Positions 8,035-14,942 of a stretch of 18,865 nt of DNA are shown one piece after another. Both the position numbers and the translations under genes were made by a program. The DNA is from Rifleibacterium sp035352635 (GTDB lineage Bacteria > Muiribacteriota > Ozemobacteria > Ozemobacterales > Ozemobacteraceae): assembly GCA_035352635.1 (NCBI GenBank), contig DAOPYA010000082.1, positions 1 to 18,865 on the forward strand, written 5' to 3'. The notes beneath the pieces are model-generated. The model saw only the letters and a program-made list of their open reading frames with translations. It had not been told where the DNA came from and did not search any database. Each line of letters starts with the position of its first letter. The first letter of the stretch is position 1.

Positions 8035-8054
8035 AGACTCTGTCAAAGGAGTCT
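8035..8054 (-). terminator. weak hairpin between the two methyltransferase genes (possible attenuator)
   Basis: Just past the stop of the LIC12133-type gene, the minus strand reads AGACTC, an 8-nt loop, GAGTCT, then TTTATTG. The stem is only 6 bp and the U-tract is broken, so this may reduce rather than end transcription into the downstream operon. Confidence 0.35.
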
Positions 8055-8063
8055 AAAACGAAT

Positions 8064-8897
8064 TTAAGGACGAAGAAGCCTGGAAAACACCCATCCCTTA
8101 AGACTTGCACCAAAACATTCCAGGGCTGGAAATTCCCCATTAGCAAAGCTGCTGACCGAAAAGAATTTGTTTTGGTCAAAAAACTCGCTGATTTTTCTTT
8201 CATTCAGCAGCCAGCAGGGGTAGTCAGCTGGATAAATGCAGACAGGATTGATCTGAACATAAATCGCGTCCTGATTTTCTGCGGAAAAATAAGTCCTGTC
8301 AAAAATGAAAGTTGATGCGCCGGATTCAATTAGCTGTTGCAGGGCGGCATAGGGTTCTGGAAGAAACTGAATAACACTGCCCAGAAGAATGACATCGGGT
8401 TTTATCGATTTTGAGCATGATTCGATATCGTTAAAAAACAGAAGATTATCGTTCTGAATTTCAGTTTGACCGCACTTAACGTAATGTGGTTGTTCGACGA
8501 CGCCCCATCTGATTTCTGGAAGATGTTTAAGGAAGGGAAGATTCTGAAAGTAACTGCTGCCAAGTGATCCACCAAAATCAAGAACTCTGAGAGAACCCTT
8601 TTCCCTGGCGGCTGACCACATAAGGTTTGATAGAACCGGCCATTCGAAGTTGTATTGTTGAAAAGGTGTTGCGTCACGCTCAAAGGCAGCTTTTCCCTGC
8701 TTTACCATCAGTGCTGCTGAGCGAACTTTCTGTAGAATGATTTCCTGATCATAGCTTCCTGACTCATCCGCTGCTGCCTTCCATGAAGGAAATGGACCGT
8801 TGAAAAAAATCCCCCGGCGAACGAGCAATCTTCTTTTGAGGTTTAGTAATGCAGGAGGGATCAATTCTTTAAACAACTTAATTATCTGAATATTCAT
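8064..8897 (-). CDS. putative methyltransferase, LIC12133 family (TIGR04325-like)
   Basis: The sequence fits from memory a family found in O-antigen and surface-glycan loci (first noted in Leptospira). Shared features are the FPSWKAAADESGSYD stretch (about 36-50), GKAAFERD (68-75), FEWPVLSNLMWSAA (84-97), the glycine-rich SAM-like motif LRVLDFGGSLGSSYFQN (103-119), WGVVEQPHYV and ILLGSVIQFLPEP. No member has a firmly known reaction that I can name. The ATG 8897 has GGAG about 10 nt upstream. It is the first gene of the seven-gene minus-strand operon, 58 nt after the predicted transcription start. I infer a role in decorating the surface polysaccharide. Confidence 0.85.
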   Translation of the reverse strand: MNIQIIKLFKELIPPALLNLKRRLLVRRGIFFNGPFPSWKAAADESGSYDQEIILQKVRSAALMVKQGKAAFERDATPFQQYNFEWPVLSNLMWSAAREKGSLRVLDFGGSLGSSYFQNLPFLKHLPEIRWGVVEQPHYVKCGQTEIQNDNLLFFNDIESCSKSIKPDVILLGSVIQFLPEPYAALQQLIESGASTFIFDRTYFSAENQDAIYVQINPVCIYPADYPCWLLNERKISEFFDQNKFFSVSSFANGEFPALECFGASLKGWVFSRLLRP

Positions 8898-8961
8898 TGA
8901 GTGATTTCTCCGGAACTTGGCCTGAGCAGGTGTTCATTTACTAATTATCGTTTCTGGTGCA

Positions 8962-8990
8962 ATTAGATTGAATCCTGAAAGTTTTTGCAA
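8962..8990 (-). promoter_or_regulatory. sigma-70 type promoter of the surface-sugar operon
   Basis: On the minus strand TTGCAA (-35, 8990-8985) is separated by 17 bp from TCTAAT (-10, 8967-8962). The predicted start near 8955 gives a leader of about 58 nt before ATG 8897. It lies in an AT-rich gap and points into the seven-gene operon. Confidence 0.6.
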
Positions 8991-9081
8991 AAAAATCTGA
9001 ATGTTTGTGTGCTATTCTTTTTACTCCCTGAAAAAGAGTGGCTTTATCGGCGAGCCGACTAACACAACTTTCAAAACAAAA

Positions 9082-9125
9082 AAGAACTCATATTGACGTT
9101 TATGATAAATCAAATCAATGTTCTT
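9082..9125. repeat. long bulged inverted repeat
   Basis: AAGAAC (9082-9087) plus ATTGA (9092-9096) pair perfectly with TCAAT plus GTTCTT (9115-9125), leaving a 4-nt bulge (TCAT) and an 18-nt loop. The 11 bp of AT-rich stem could be a regulator site or an RNA structure. No U-tract follows, so it is not a plain terminator. Confidence 0.4.
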
Positions 9126-9243
9126 GCCAATCACACTTACGCAAACTTGTTCATTAATTGCCATTCCTTCCCAAATTTCCTGTTCATAAGAACCGGGAAC
9201 GCTTCGTTTTTTCTTGCTATAACGGCTTGCGTGTCCAATCCAT

Positions 9244-9290
9244 GACACAAGGTGTCTTTCAAAAACAAAGCGTTTCCAGGAAACACTTGT
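9244..9290. repeat. cluster of short palindromes directly upstream of the epimerase promoter
   Basis: GACAC-AAG-GTGTC (9244-9256) and GTTTCC-A-GGAAAC (9272-9284) are each perfect, and ACAAGGTGT near the left end can also pair with ACACTTGT (9283-9290). The cluster ends 2 nt before the -35 box of the epimerase promoter, a usual position for an activator or repressor site. Confidence 0.4.
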
Positions 9291-9291
9291 A

Positions 9292-9320
9292 TTGAAAAAA
9301 GCCGGCAAAATTGGTAGTAT
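9292..9320 (+). promoter_or_regulatory. sigma-70 type promoter of the SDR epimerase gene
   Basis: TTGAAA (9292-9297) is followed after exactly 17 bp by TAGTAT (9315-9320). Transcription would start near 9327, giving a leader of about 28 nt with AGAGG just before ATG 9355. Confidence 0.55.
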
Positions 9321-9354
9321 CGGCGGCGAGATTAACAAGATTGCAGAGGTTATT

Positions 9355-10389
9355 ATGAAAGTAATGATTACCGGCGGCGCCGGTTTTTTGGGTATAAATC
9401 TCGTGCGGCACCTGCTGGCGCATAAGTGCGAAGTCGTTTCGCTCGATATCGCTGATTTTGATTACCCCGAAAGCGACCGTATAACTGTTGTTAAGGGCGA
9501 TATTCGTCGGCCTGACGAGGTTGCCATGGCTCTGGCTGGCTGCGATGCTGTGGTGCACTGCGCCGCCGCCTTGCCGCTCTACAAGCCTGAAGACATCTAT
9601 TCTACCGATATCGAGGGCAGCCGCACCGTGATCGAACAGGCCGAAAAGGCCGGTATCCGCAGGTTCGTGCACATATCTTCGACGGCGGTTTATGGCGTTC
9701 CTGACCACCACCCGCTTTTCGAAGACGATCGGTTGATTGGGGTTGGCCCCTATGGCGAAGCCAAAATCGAAGCCGAAAAAGTCTGCCTGGCCTTTCGCGA
9801 CCGGGGAATGTGCGTGCCGATCATCAGGCCGAAGTCGTTCGTCGGCCCCGAGCGCCTTGGCGTGTTTGCAATGCTCTACGAATGGGCCAGCGAGGGCCAC
9901 GGGTTTCCCATTCTCGGCAAGGGCCGCAATCTTTATCAGTATCTCGATGTCGAAGACCTTTGTGACGCAATCTATACCTGCCTGACCAGCGACGAAAAGA
10001 TCGTTAACGATACTTTTAACGTCGGCGCCCGCGAATACGGCACCTTTCGCGATGATTTTCAGGCAGTTCTCGACCACGCCGGTTTTAAAAAACGGGTTGT
10101 CTCTTTTCCGGCCGGGCCGGCGATTGCAATTCTGCGCCTGCTCGAAAAACTGAAGCTTTCGCCCCTCTACAAATGGGTTTACGAAACAGCCTGCCAGGAA
10201 TCGTTTGTTTCAATCGACAAGGCGGTTAAAAAACTTGGCTTTGCTCCAAAATACTCTAATAAACAGGCGCTCATTCGAAATTATGAATGGTATATGGCCA
10301 ACAAAGCCAGTTTCGCCAGCGCTTCCGGCATATCACACCGCGTTCCCTGGAGCCAGGGCATTCTCAAACTCGTAAAATATCTGTTCTAA
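9355..10389 (+). CDS. extended SDR NAD(P)-dependent epimerase/dehydratase
   Basis: The 344-aa protein has the extended SDR signature: dinucleotide-binding TGGAGFLG (6-13), acidic Asp31 at the end of strand 2 (NAD preference), catalytic HISSTAVYG (106-114) and the Tyr-Lys pair in PYGEAK (Tyr133, Lys137). The FNVGAREYGTF segment and lysine-rich C-terminus fit nucleotide-sugar epimerases or related sterol/hopanoid-type dehydrogenases. The substrate cannot be fixed by eye. I start it at ATG 9355 (AGAGG at 5 nt) and not at the in-frame TTG 9292, which is in the -35 box. Divergent from the glycan operon and upstream of hldD, it probably makes a sugar for the same envelope glycan, but this is inference. 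Confidence 0.85.
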   Translation: MKVMITGGAGFLGINLVRHLLAHKCEVVSLDIADFDYPESDRITVVKGDIRRPDEVAMALAGCDAVVHCAAALPLYKPEDIYSTDIEGSRTVIEQAEKAGIRRFVHISSTAVYGVPDHHPLFEDDRLIGVGPYGEAKIEAEKVCLAFRDRGMCVPIIRPKSFVGPERLGVFAMLYEWASEGHGFPILGKGRNLYQYLDVEDLCDAIYTCLTSDEKIVNDTFNVGAREYGTFRDDFQAVLDHAGFKKRVVSFPAGPAIAILRLLEKLKLSPLYKWVYETACQESFVSIDKAVKKLGFAPKYSNKQALIRNYEWYMANKASFASASGISHRVPWSQGILKLVKYLF

Positions 10390-10583
10390 CCAGCACATCT
10401 TGCCCCTGCTGCTATTGACAAACTCTCGCACTGATGCAAAACTGTCCTATACAAAAGCTCATTGCATGTTTCAAAGATCGGCCAGCCGTCGAATCGGTGA
10501 GAAATCCTCAATGCGCTCTTATATAACCGAAGCCCGACTCTCAAAACGGGCTGTTAATATGATTATTTGAATCCGAGGTATTT
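10390..10583. other. intergenic region upstream of hldD with hairpin
   Basis: No terminator follows the epimerase gene, so read-through into hldD is possible. The gap holds a hairpin AGCCCG/CGGGCT (10531-10536 with 10547-10552, 10-nt loop) without a U-tract, an ATGCAA...TTGCAT repeat (10434-10467), and a TATAAC at 10522-10527 that could be a -10 but lacks a good -35. A TTGACA at 10415 has no -10 at the right distance. Confidence 0.4.
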
Positions 10584-11558
10584 ATGAAAGCAGTTGTTAC
10601 CGGCGGAGCCGGTTTTATTGGTTCGGCGCTTGTATGGGGCCTTAATCAGCGTGGCATCGATGATATTTTGATCGTTGACCATCTTGGCGGCAGCGAAAAA
10701 TGGAAAAATCTGAAAAATCTGCGATTCTCAGATTACTGCGAAAAAAATGATCTCCTCGGTCATCTTGCAAGAGGAGCCTTCGCCGAGCAGAAGTTCGATG
10801 TGATTCTGCATCTGGGCGCTTGTTCTAGCACTACCGAAACCGACGCTTCCTATCTGGCCAAAAATAATTACGAATTCAGCAAGGCACTGGCTACCTGGGC
10901 CGAAGAAAATCGCAGCCGATTCATCTATGCCAGCAGCGCCGCGACCTATGGCGACGGCGAACAGGGTTTCATTGACGATTGCACCGATATCGAAAAGCTG
11001 CGGCCCCTGAATATGTCCGGCTATTCGAAACAGATGTTCGACCTCTGGATGAAACGCCAAGGCTTATTCAGCCACATGGTCGGCCTCAAGTTCTTCAACG
11101 TTTTCGGCCCGAATGAGTATCACAAAGGCTCAATGCGCAGCTTCATACTCAAATCATTCGAACAGATCAGGGCCACCGGCCAGGTTCAGCTCTTCAAGTC
11201 GCATCGGCCTGATTATAAAGACGGCGAACAGCTCAGAGACTTTATCTACGTCAAAGACGTCGTTGATATGACCCTGCACTTTATCAACCGCAACGACGGT
11301 GGTTTGTTCAATATCGCTACCGGCCAGACCCGCAGCTGGAACGATCTTGTTAAAGCAACGTTTGCCGCCATGGCTCTGCCGGCCAACATCAGTTATGTCG
11401 ATATGCCCGAATCAATACGCAATCAATACCAGTATTTTACCCGTGGCGACATTACCCGGTTGCGCCTGAGCGGTTACGATAAACCTATTCTCACCCTCGA
11501 ACAGGCGATTGACGATTATGTTAAAAACTACCTGATCGCCAACCACGCCAATCTTTAA
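10584..11558 (+). CDS. hldD: ADP-L-glycero-D-manno-heptose 6-epimerase family protein
   Basis: The protein matches HldD (RfaD), which converts ADP-D-glycero- to ADP-L-glycero-manno-heptose for the LPS inner core in the cytosol. Family features are TGGAGFIG (6-13), HLGACSSTTETD (76-87), NNYEFSK (94-100), YASSAATYGDG (115-125), KFFNVFGPNEYHKGSM (169-184, with Lys181 matching the catalytic Lys178 of E. coli) and RDFIYVKDV. Length (324 aa) is normal. One key difference: where the family has YGYSK, this protein has SGYSK (145-149), so the catalytic Tyr (E. coli Tyr140) is Ser145. Either activity is altered or a base was misread (TCC for TAC). Start ATG has GAGG 6 nt upstream. The gene ends in a strong terminator. 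Confidence 0.93.
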   Translation: MKAVVTGGAGFIGSALVWGLNQRGIDDILIVDHLGGSEKWKNLKNLRFSDYCEKNDLLGHLARGAFAEQKFDVILHLGACSSTTETDASYLAKNNYEFSKALATWAEENRSRFIYASSAATYGDGEQGFIDDCTDIEKLRPLNMSGYSKQMFDLWMKRQGLFSHMVGLKFFNVFGPNEYHKGSMRSFILKSFEQIRATGQVQLFKSHRPDYKDGEQLRDFIYVKDVVDMTLHFINRNDGGLFNIATGQTRSWNDLVKATFAAMALPANISYVDMPESIRNQYQYFTRGDITRLRLSGYDKPILTLEQAIDDYVKNYLIANHANL

Positions 11559-11570
11559 ACAGCTGTTAAT

Positions 11571-11605
11571 AAAAAGGCCCGGCAACCATGCTGCCGGGCC
11601 TTTTT
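11571..11605. terminator. bidirectional intrinsic terminator between hldD and sppA
   Basis: A perfect 14-bp stem (11571-11584 with 11592-11605), core GGCCCGGCA/TGCCGGGCC, has a 7-nt loop and T-runs on both strands (TTTTTT plus, TTTTT minus). It sits between convergent genes and serves both. Confidence 0.93.
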
Positions 11606-11610
11606 TGCTA

Positions 11611-12591
11611 TCATTTATACATCAATATCGGTGTTGCACCGTAATTCAGGAGAGTTTTTATCTCGCTGAGCAGTGCGGGCAGGCCTGAATTCATCTGGCT
11701 CATGTCTGACCATAACTCGGCAAACCCCTTTTTGGTTACACGCTTTACCAGAGCTGCAGACTCTATTTTGGCCAGCTTGCAGGCTTCAGCCATAGCATCT
11801 TCGCGGTAGCCGATCTCGTCAATCAGCCCGGCTTCCTTGGCCCTGGAAGCAGTATAAATACCACCGTCAGCAAGTTTAATTACCGCATCACGCTCAAGTT
11901 TGCGACTGCCGGCCACAATATCGATAAAGCGGTCGTAGACGCCATTGATTATCTGCAGGAGCATGGTGCGCTCTGCTTCGGTCATTTCCTTAAAGGGCGA
12001 AAGAACGTCTTTCATCGGCGTTTTGTCAGATTTCAGGGTGACGGCTTTTAAGCCTAGTTTTTCAGCGAGTTGCTGAATGTTCATGGCCTGCATCAGCACG
12101 CCAATGCTGCCAACAATCGAGGTGGGGTGGGCGAGAATGCGGTCAGCGGCACAGGCAACGTAATAAGCACCCGAAGCGCCCATTGAACCGATGATCGCCA
12201 CGACCGGCTTATCGGTCTCATCGCGCATTTTTTTGATCTGATGATACATGATGTCGCTGGCTGTGACTTCTCCGCCTGGTGAGTTTATTTCAACGAGAAC
12301 TGCCTTGATGGCTTTGCGTTTGCGAGCGGCTTCAAGATCCTTTTTCAGGCTTTCCATCGGGTCTTTACCAGCCTTAAACGGAATAGAGTCATCTTCTTCG
12401 CGTTCCTGAATAACGCCATTGATGCGAATCAGCAGAATCTCTTCGTCGGCATCATTGTCGCCTTCGATGAATTCAACCCGTATGGCTTTTTTGGTTTCAC
12501 CGCCCCCGAAGAGGCCTAGTAGGCCCTGAGCATCAACCGAGGCTGAGATCAGCAAGTTTAACAATAAGGTAACCAGTAGATATTTTTTCAC
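11611..12591 (-). CDS. sppA: signal peptide peptidase SppA-type S49 serine protease
   Basis: This is a membrane-associated or periplasmic Ser/Lys protease that degrades cleaved signal peptides. A Sec signal with a basic start and hydrophobic core (1-16) is followed by a likely cleavage after VDA (21). The S49 core is clear: EINSPGGEV (101-109), the nucleophile Ser140 in GSMGASGAYYVA, the HPTSIVGSIGV segment (155-165), and a probable general base Lys194 in MKDVLSPF. The length (326 aa) fits the short, single-domain (B. subtilis-like) SppA, not the long E. coli form. The start is GTG 12591, supported by AGGAG 7 nt upstream. It lies 13 nt after the OYE-like gene and is probably cotranscribed with it. 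Confidence 0.92.
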   Translation of the reverse strand: MKKYLLVTLLLNLLISASVDAQGLLGLFGGGETKKAIRVEFIEGDNDADEEILLIRINGVIQEREEDDSIPFKAGKDPMESLKKDLEAARKRKAIKAVLVEINSPGGEVTASDIMYHQIKKMRDETDKPVVAIIGSMGASGAYYVACAADRILAHPTSIVGSIGVLMQAMNIQQLAEKLGLKAVTLKSDKTPMKDVLSPFKEMTEAERTMLLQIINGVYDRFIDIVAGSRKLERDAVIKLADGGIYTASRAKEAGLIDEIGYREDAMAEACKLAKIESAALVKRVTKKGFAELWSDMSQMNSGLPALLSEIKTLLNYGATPILMYK

Positions 12592-12598
12592 AGTATTT

Positions 12599-12603
12599 CT
12601 CCT
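12599..12603 (-). promoter_or_regulatory. Shine-Dalgarno that sets the GTG start of sppA
   Basis: AGGAG on the minus strand lies 7 nt before GTG 12591-12589, between the OYE-like gene's TAA and the sppA start. Confidence 0.75.
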
Positions 12604-12604
12604 G

Positions 12605-13717
12605 TTATGATTTCGGTGCGGTGGCGAGTTGCCAGCGGTTCAGACCGGTGCGGTCAGGGCAACCCTGCGCTGCTGCCTGGCAGATCGGGCAGCGCAAGCA
12701 TTTCTGCCATTGCAGCAGGCCGCTGTCAAGTTGGCCGCCAAGCCAGAATGGTTCGCGGTTCAGAGTGCGGCCCAGCGCGACAAAGTCGGCAGTGCCCTTT
12801 TTCATGCGGCTGATAGCGATTTCTGGTGTGCTGACCTTGCCAGAAAGCACGGTCAGACAGCCAGTTTCGTTCTTAAAAATATGAGTGTCTTCGGCAAAGG
12901 GGGCATCGGGGGCTTCTTTGCCCTGAGCAGGGTGCAGAAGCAATGGATTGCCGAATTTCAGGCCCGCGGTAACGTGAAAGATGTCTACGCCTTCGTTTTT
13001 GAGCGTCAGGGCCGATTGTATTGCCGAATGCAGCCCCCCGCCAGCCGGAATCAGATCACGCATCGACATGCTGACGAGCAGCATCAGGTCAGGCACTACC
13101 CTCTTCACAGCTCTGACCATCTGTTGCAAAAACAGTATTCCACCAGCCTTGGCAAAGGCATAGTCATCGGTTCGCTGATTGCTGAGTGGCGACATGAACT
13201 GCTGTGGCAGACTGCCATCGGCCGCCTGAATTTCGATGCCTGAAAAACCGGCATCCCAGGCGATGCGCGCCGCTTCGGCGTAGTCGTTGGCGAGCTGAAC
13301 AAATTTTTCTTTTTTGATCTCAAGAATTTTGCCGCTGATTTTGCGGTGTTGAATGCCTGACGGCCCAAAAACAACGGTATTAACAGGTATTGCATTGATA
13401 CCACCATGAAAGAGCTGCGCAACCGGAACCGCACCCCGACTGCGTATTCTTTCGACCAGCCGCGAAAGCCCGCTGACCATACTGCCCGAAAACATGCCAA
13501 GCTGGTCAGGCCATGAGCAGGCTTCGCGTGAAATAGCCGCAGCCTCGACAATGACCATGCCCGCATCGGTATCGGCCAGGTTGTGGTAGTAAGTCAACAT
13601 TGGCGGCTGAACTGTACCATCGGCACCAGCGAGCAAACTTGGCGGTGGCGCGGCGATAACGCGATTTTTAAACTCGCGGTTTTTCAGCCGGAAGGGCGTA
13701 AACAGGCTTGCAATCAT
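12605..13717 (-). CDS. Old Yellow Enzyme / NADH:flavin oxidoreductase family protein with altered active site
   Basis: The 370-aa protein has the flavin TIM-barrel frame of the OYE/2,4-dienoyl-CoA reductase family: LFTPFRLKNREFKNRVIAAP (5-24), PVAQLFHGG (98-106), the loop QQFMSPLSNQRTDDY (172-186), and ADFVALGRTLNREP (310-323) at the phosphate site. A Cys cluster follows (Cys 340, 343, 346, 353), loosely like the Fe-S site of dienoyl-CoA reductases but with different spacing and no C-terminal FAD/NAD domains. The usual GVEIHxAHGYL is GIEIQAADGSL, so both substrate-binding His and the Tyr are Gln164, Asp167 and Ser169; the HxGR Arg is Ile107. Start: ATG 13717 fits the family; an in-frame TTG 13753 is within the promoter. 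Precedes sppA. Substrate unknown. Confidence 0.85.
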   Translation of the reverse strand: MIASLFTPFRLKNREFKNRVIAAPPPSLLAGADGTVQPPMLTYYHNLADTDAGMVIVEAAAISREACSWPDQLGMFSGSMVSGLSRLVERIRSRGAVPVAQLFHGGINAIPVNTVVFGPSGIQHRKISGKILEIKKEKFVQLANDYAEAARIAWDAGFSGIEIQAADGSLPQQFMSPLSNQRTDDYAFAKAGGILFLQQMVRAVKRVVPDLMLLVSMSMRDLIPAGGGLHSAIQSALTLKNEGVDIFHVTAGLKFGNPLLLHPAQGKEAPDAPFAEDTHIFKNETGCLTVLSGKVSTPEIAISRMKKGTADFVALGRTLNREPFWLGGQLDSGLLQWQKCLRCPICQAAAQGCPDRTGLNRWQLATAPKS

Positions 13718-13724
13718 AGCTTTG

Positions 13725-13753
13725 ATAATACTGCCTCGGACTCTACCGGTCAA
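13725..13753 (-). promoter_or_regulatory. sigma-70 type promoter of the OYE-sppA pair
   Basis: TTGACC (13753-13748) is 17 bp from TATTAT (13730-13725), each box 5 of 6 to consensus. The expected start of transcription is about 13718, practically at the A of ATG 13717, which predicts a leaderless mRNA. Confidence 0.6.
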
Positions 13754-13834
13754 GCGCAGAAATTTTTCATTCTAGAGTGCCAGTAACTCAATAAAAGTGA
13801 TAAAAACACCTGAATATGGTAACTTAGTGCCACT

Positions 13835-14737
13835 ATGAATAATATTCCAGAATTCCCACAACAGACAGAAATCACTGGCGATCATCGCCAGATAATTAAA
13901 GACGCCTTGACCGCCCAGGAAATCAGATCCGCCGACTATTCACATTATTATCTCACCGGCTGGTTTTATCACCGGCCGGCCCGCATCAGCAGAATTGGTG
14001 AGCGCCTGGTTCTCGATGTAGAGGGCAAGCAGGGTGGACATATTTTTCTCGGGCCATTTGGCACCGGGCCGCTTAAACCGGCAGTCGAAAAGCTGCTGCA
14101 CCATGCCGAAAAAGATTTTTCTGAAGAACGGGTGCTGCGATATGTTCCCGGCAGTCTTGCCGATGCGATTATTGCTGAAATGCCTCCGCAACGAAGCGAA
14201 GAGCATCGCGACTATTTCGATTATCTTTATCTGCGCGAAGAACTCGCAGACCTTAACGGCAGCAAGTTTGCCAAACGCCGAAACCTGCTGAACAAATTCC
14301 AGCGCGAAAACAACGCTGAGGTAGTTCTGCTAAAAGAAACAGATAGCGAGCAGATTCTGCTCTGCCTTGACAAGTGGTATGAGCGCTACGGCGACGAAGA
14401 CAAATTTCTAGACATGGAACGCGAATCGGTCAGGCGCATGTTGCCAAATCTTTGGCGACTCGGTGGTATTGGCATTCGCGTCATGATTCAGGAAAACATG
14501 TGCGGTATCAGCTGGGCTGTGCCGATTACCGATGAAACCTGGCTCGTGCCCGTCGAAAAAGCACCCCGTGAGGTTAAGGGCATGTATCAGTATGTTAACT
14601 GGGCGCTTGCCAACAACCTGCCGGCGCAGGTAAAAATTCTGAACCGCGAAGCCGACATGGGTATCGAGGGCCTGCGTATCGCCAAAGAGCGCTATAACCC
14701 TATGGGCTTTGAAAAGAAAATAACCCTCTGGTTCTGA
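13835..14737 (+). CDS. DUF2156 (GNAT-fold) family protein, uncharacterised
   Basis: The 300-aa protein resembles the DUF2156 family, whose fold is shared with the catalytic part of phosphatidylglycerol lysyltransferases (MprF). Typical features are DYFDYLYLREELADLNGSKF (residues about 127-146), KRRNLLNKF (148-156), a central strand with GGIGIRVMI and a C-terminal NREADMGIEGLRIAKERYNP-MGF region, which is the family hallmark. No signal or membrane segment is seen, and the MprF flippase domain is absent, so lipid lysylation should not be assumed. The ATG has no clear Shine-Dalgarno. It is divergent from the OYE-sppA pair (the gap is about 80-120 nt) and ends in its own terminator. Function unknown. 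Confidence 0.82.
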   Translation: MNNIPEFPQQTEITGDHRQIIKDALTAQEIRSADYSHYYLTGWFYHRPARISRIGERLVLDVEGKQGGHIFLGPFGTGPLKPAVEKLLHHAEKDFSEERVLRYVPGSLADAIIAEMPPQRSEEHRDYFDYLYLREELADLNGSKFAKRRNLLNKFQRENNAEVVLLKETDSEQILLCLDKWYERYGDEDKFLDMERESVRRMLPNLWRLGGIGIRVMIQENMCGISWAVPITDETWLVPVEKAPREVKGMYQYVNWALANNLPAQVKILNREADMGIEGLRIAKERYNPMGFEKKITLWF

Positions 14738-14785
14738 ACCCTCAACTTTTTTGCAATCGCACGGGTTCGGTTGATCAGGCAGAAG

Positions 14786-14811
14786 ATCAAGCTCGCCCAG
14801 GCTTGATTTTT
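14786..14811 (+). terminator. intrinsic terminator after the DUF2156 gene
   Basis: ATCAAGC (14786-14792) pairs with GCTTGAT (14801-14807) around an 8-nt loop, followed by TTTTT (14807-14811). The 7-bp stem and T-run are a modest but standard terminator. Confidence 0.75.
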
Positions 14812-14846
14812 GCTATGCGGTCAGACTGGCAGCAACCTAACAGTCC

Positions 14847-14865
14847 GCGTCAGACGTTCTGACGC
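14847..14865. repeat. perfect 8+3+8 palindrome overlapping a -35 box
   Basis: GCGTCAGA-CGT-TCTGACGC is exact, and the CTGACG of its right arm serves as a candidate -35. It could be an operator for the lipoprotein promoter; it is followed by ATGTTTTG, so a second terminator is possible but less likely. Confidence 0.55.
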
Positions 14866-14886
14866 ATGTTTTGCTGCGGGTATAAA
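14859..14886 (+). promoter_or_regulatory. candidate promoter of the lipoprotein gene
   Basis: CTGACG (14859-14864) and TATAAA (14881-14886) are 16 bp apart. The leader to ATG 14943 would be about 50 nt. The -35 lies inside a perfect palindrome. Confidence 0.5.
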
Positions 14887-14942
14887 TTTCTGGGAGCATT
14901 TTGCCGATAATAGTAGTAAGGTTCAACAGAAAAGAGATACCT

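Larger units (their letters stand above)
8898..9354. other. AT-rich divergent intergenic region with two promoters and inverted repeats
   Basis: This 457-nt gap separates the minus-strand glycan operon from the plus-strand epimerase gene. It holds one promoter for each side and two inverted-repeat regions listed separately. A 105-codon minus-strand frame (9021-9338) crosses it, but it would contain the opposing promoter and lacks a usable ribosome site, so I do not call it a gene. The part between about 8995 and 9080 shows nothing I can name. Confidence 0.6.

Noticed and set aside
9021..9338. 105-codon minus-strand frame in the divergent intergenic region
   Set aside because: It would cover the epimerase promoter and has no usable Shine-Dalgarno or family match. 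A shorter start in it has AAGGA too close to the ATG. A decayed gene remains possible but unsupported.
9259..10077. 272-codon minus-strand frame over the SDR epimerase gene
   Set aside because: The plus-strand protein has intact cofactor and catalytic motifs and its own promoter and ribosome site; the antisense frame shows none.
10415..10453. TTGACA as -35 of a strong promoter for hldD
   Set aside because: The only TATACA-like box follows at about 27 bp, too far; no -10 exists at 16-18 bp.
10531..10552. Hairpin as terminator of the SDR epimerase gene
   Set aside because: The stem is 6 bp and is followed by TTAATATG, not a T-run, so it is not a convincing terminator.
14847..14865. Second terminator after the DUF2156 gene
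   Set aside because: The T-run after it is short and broken, and a better terminator lies 36 nt upstream. An operator reading fits its overlap with the -35 better.
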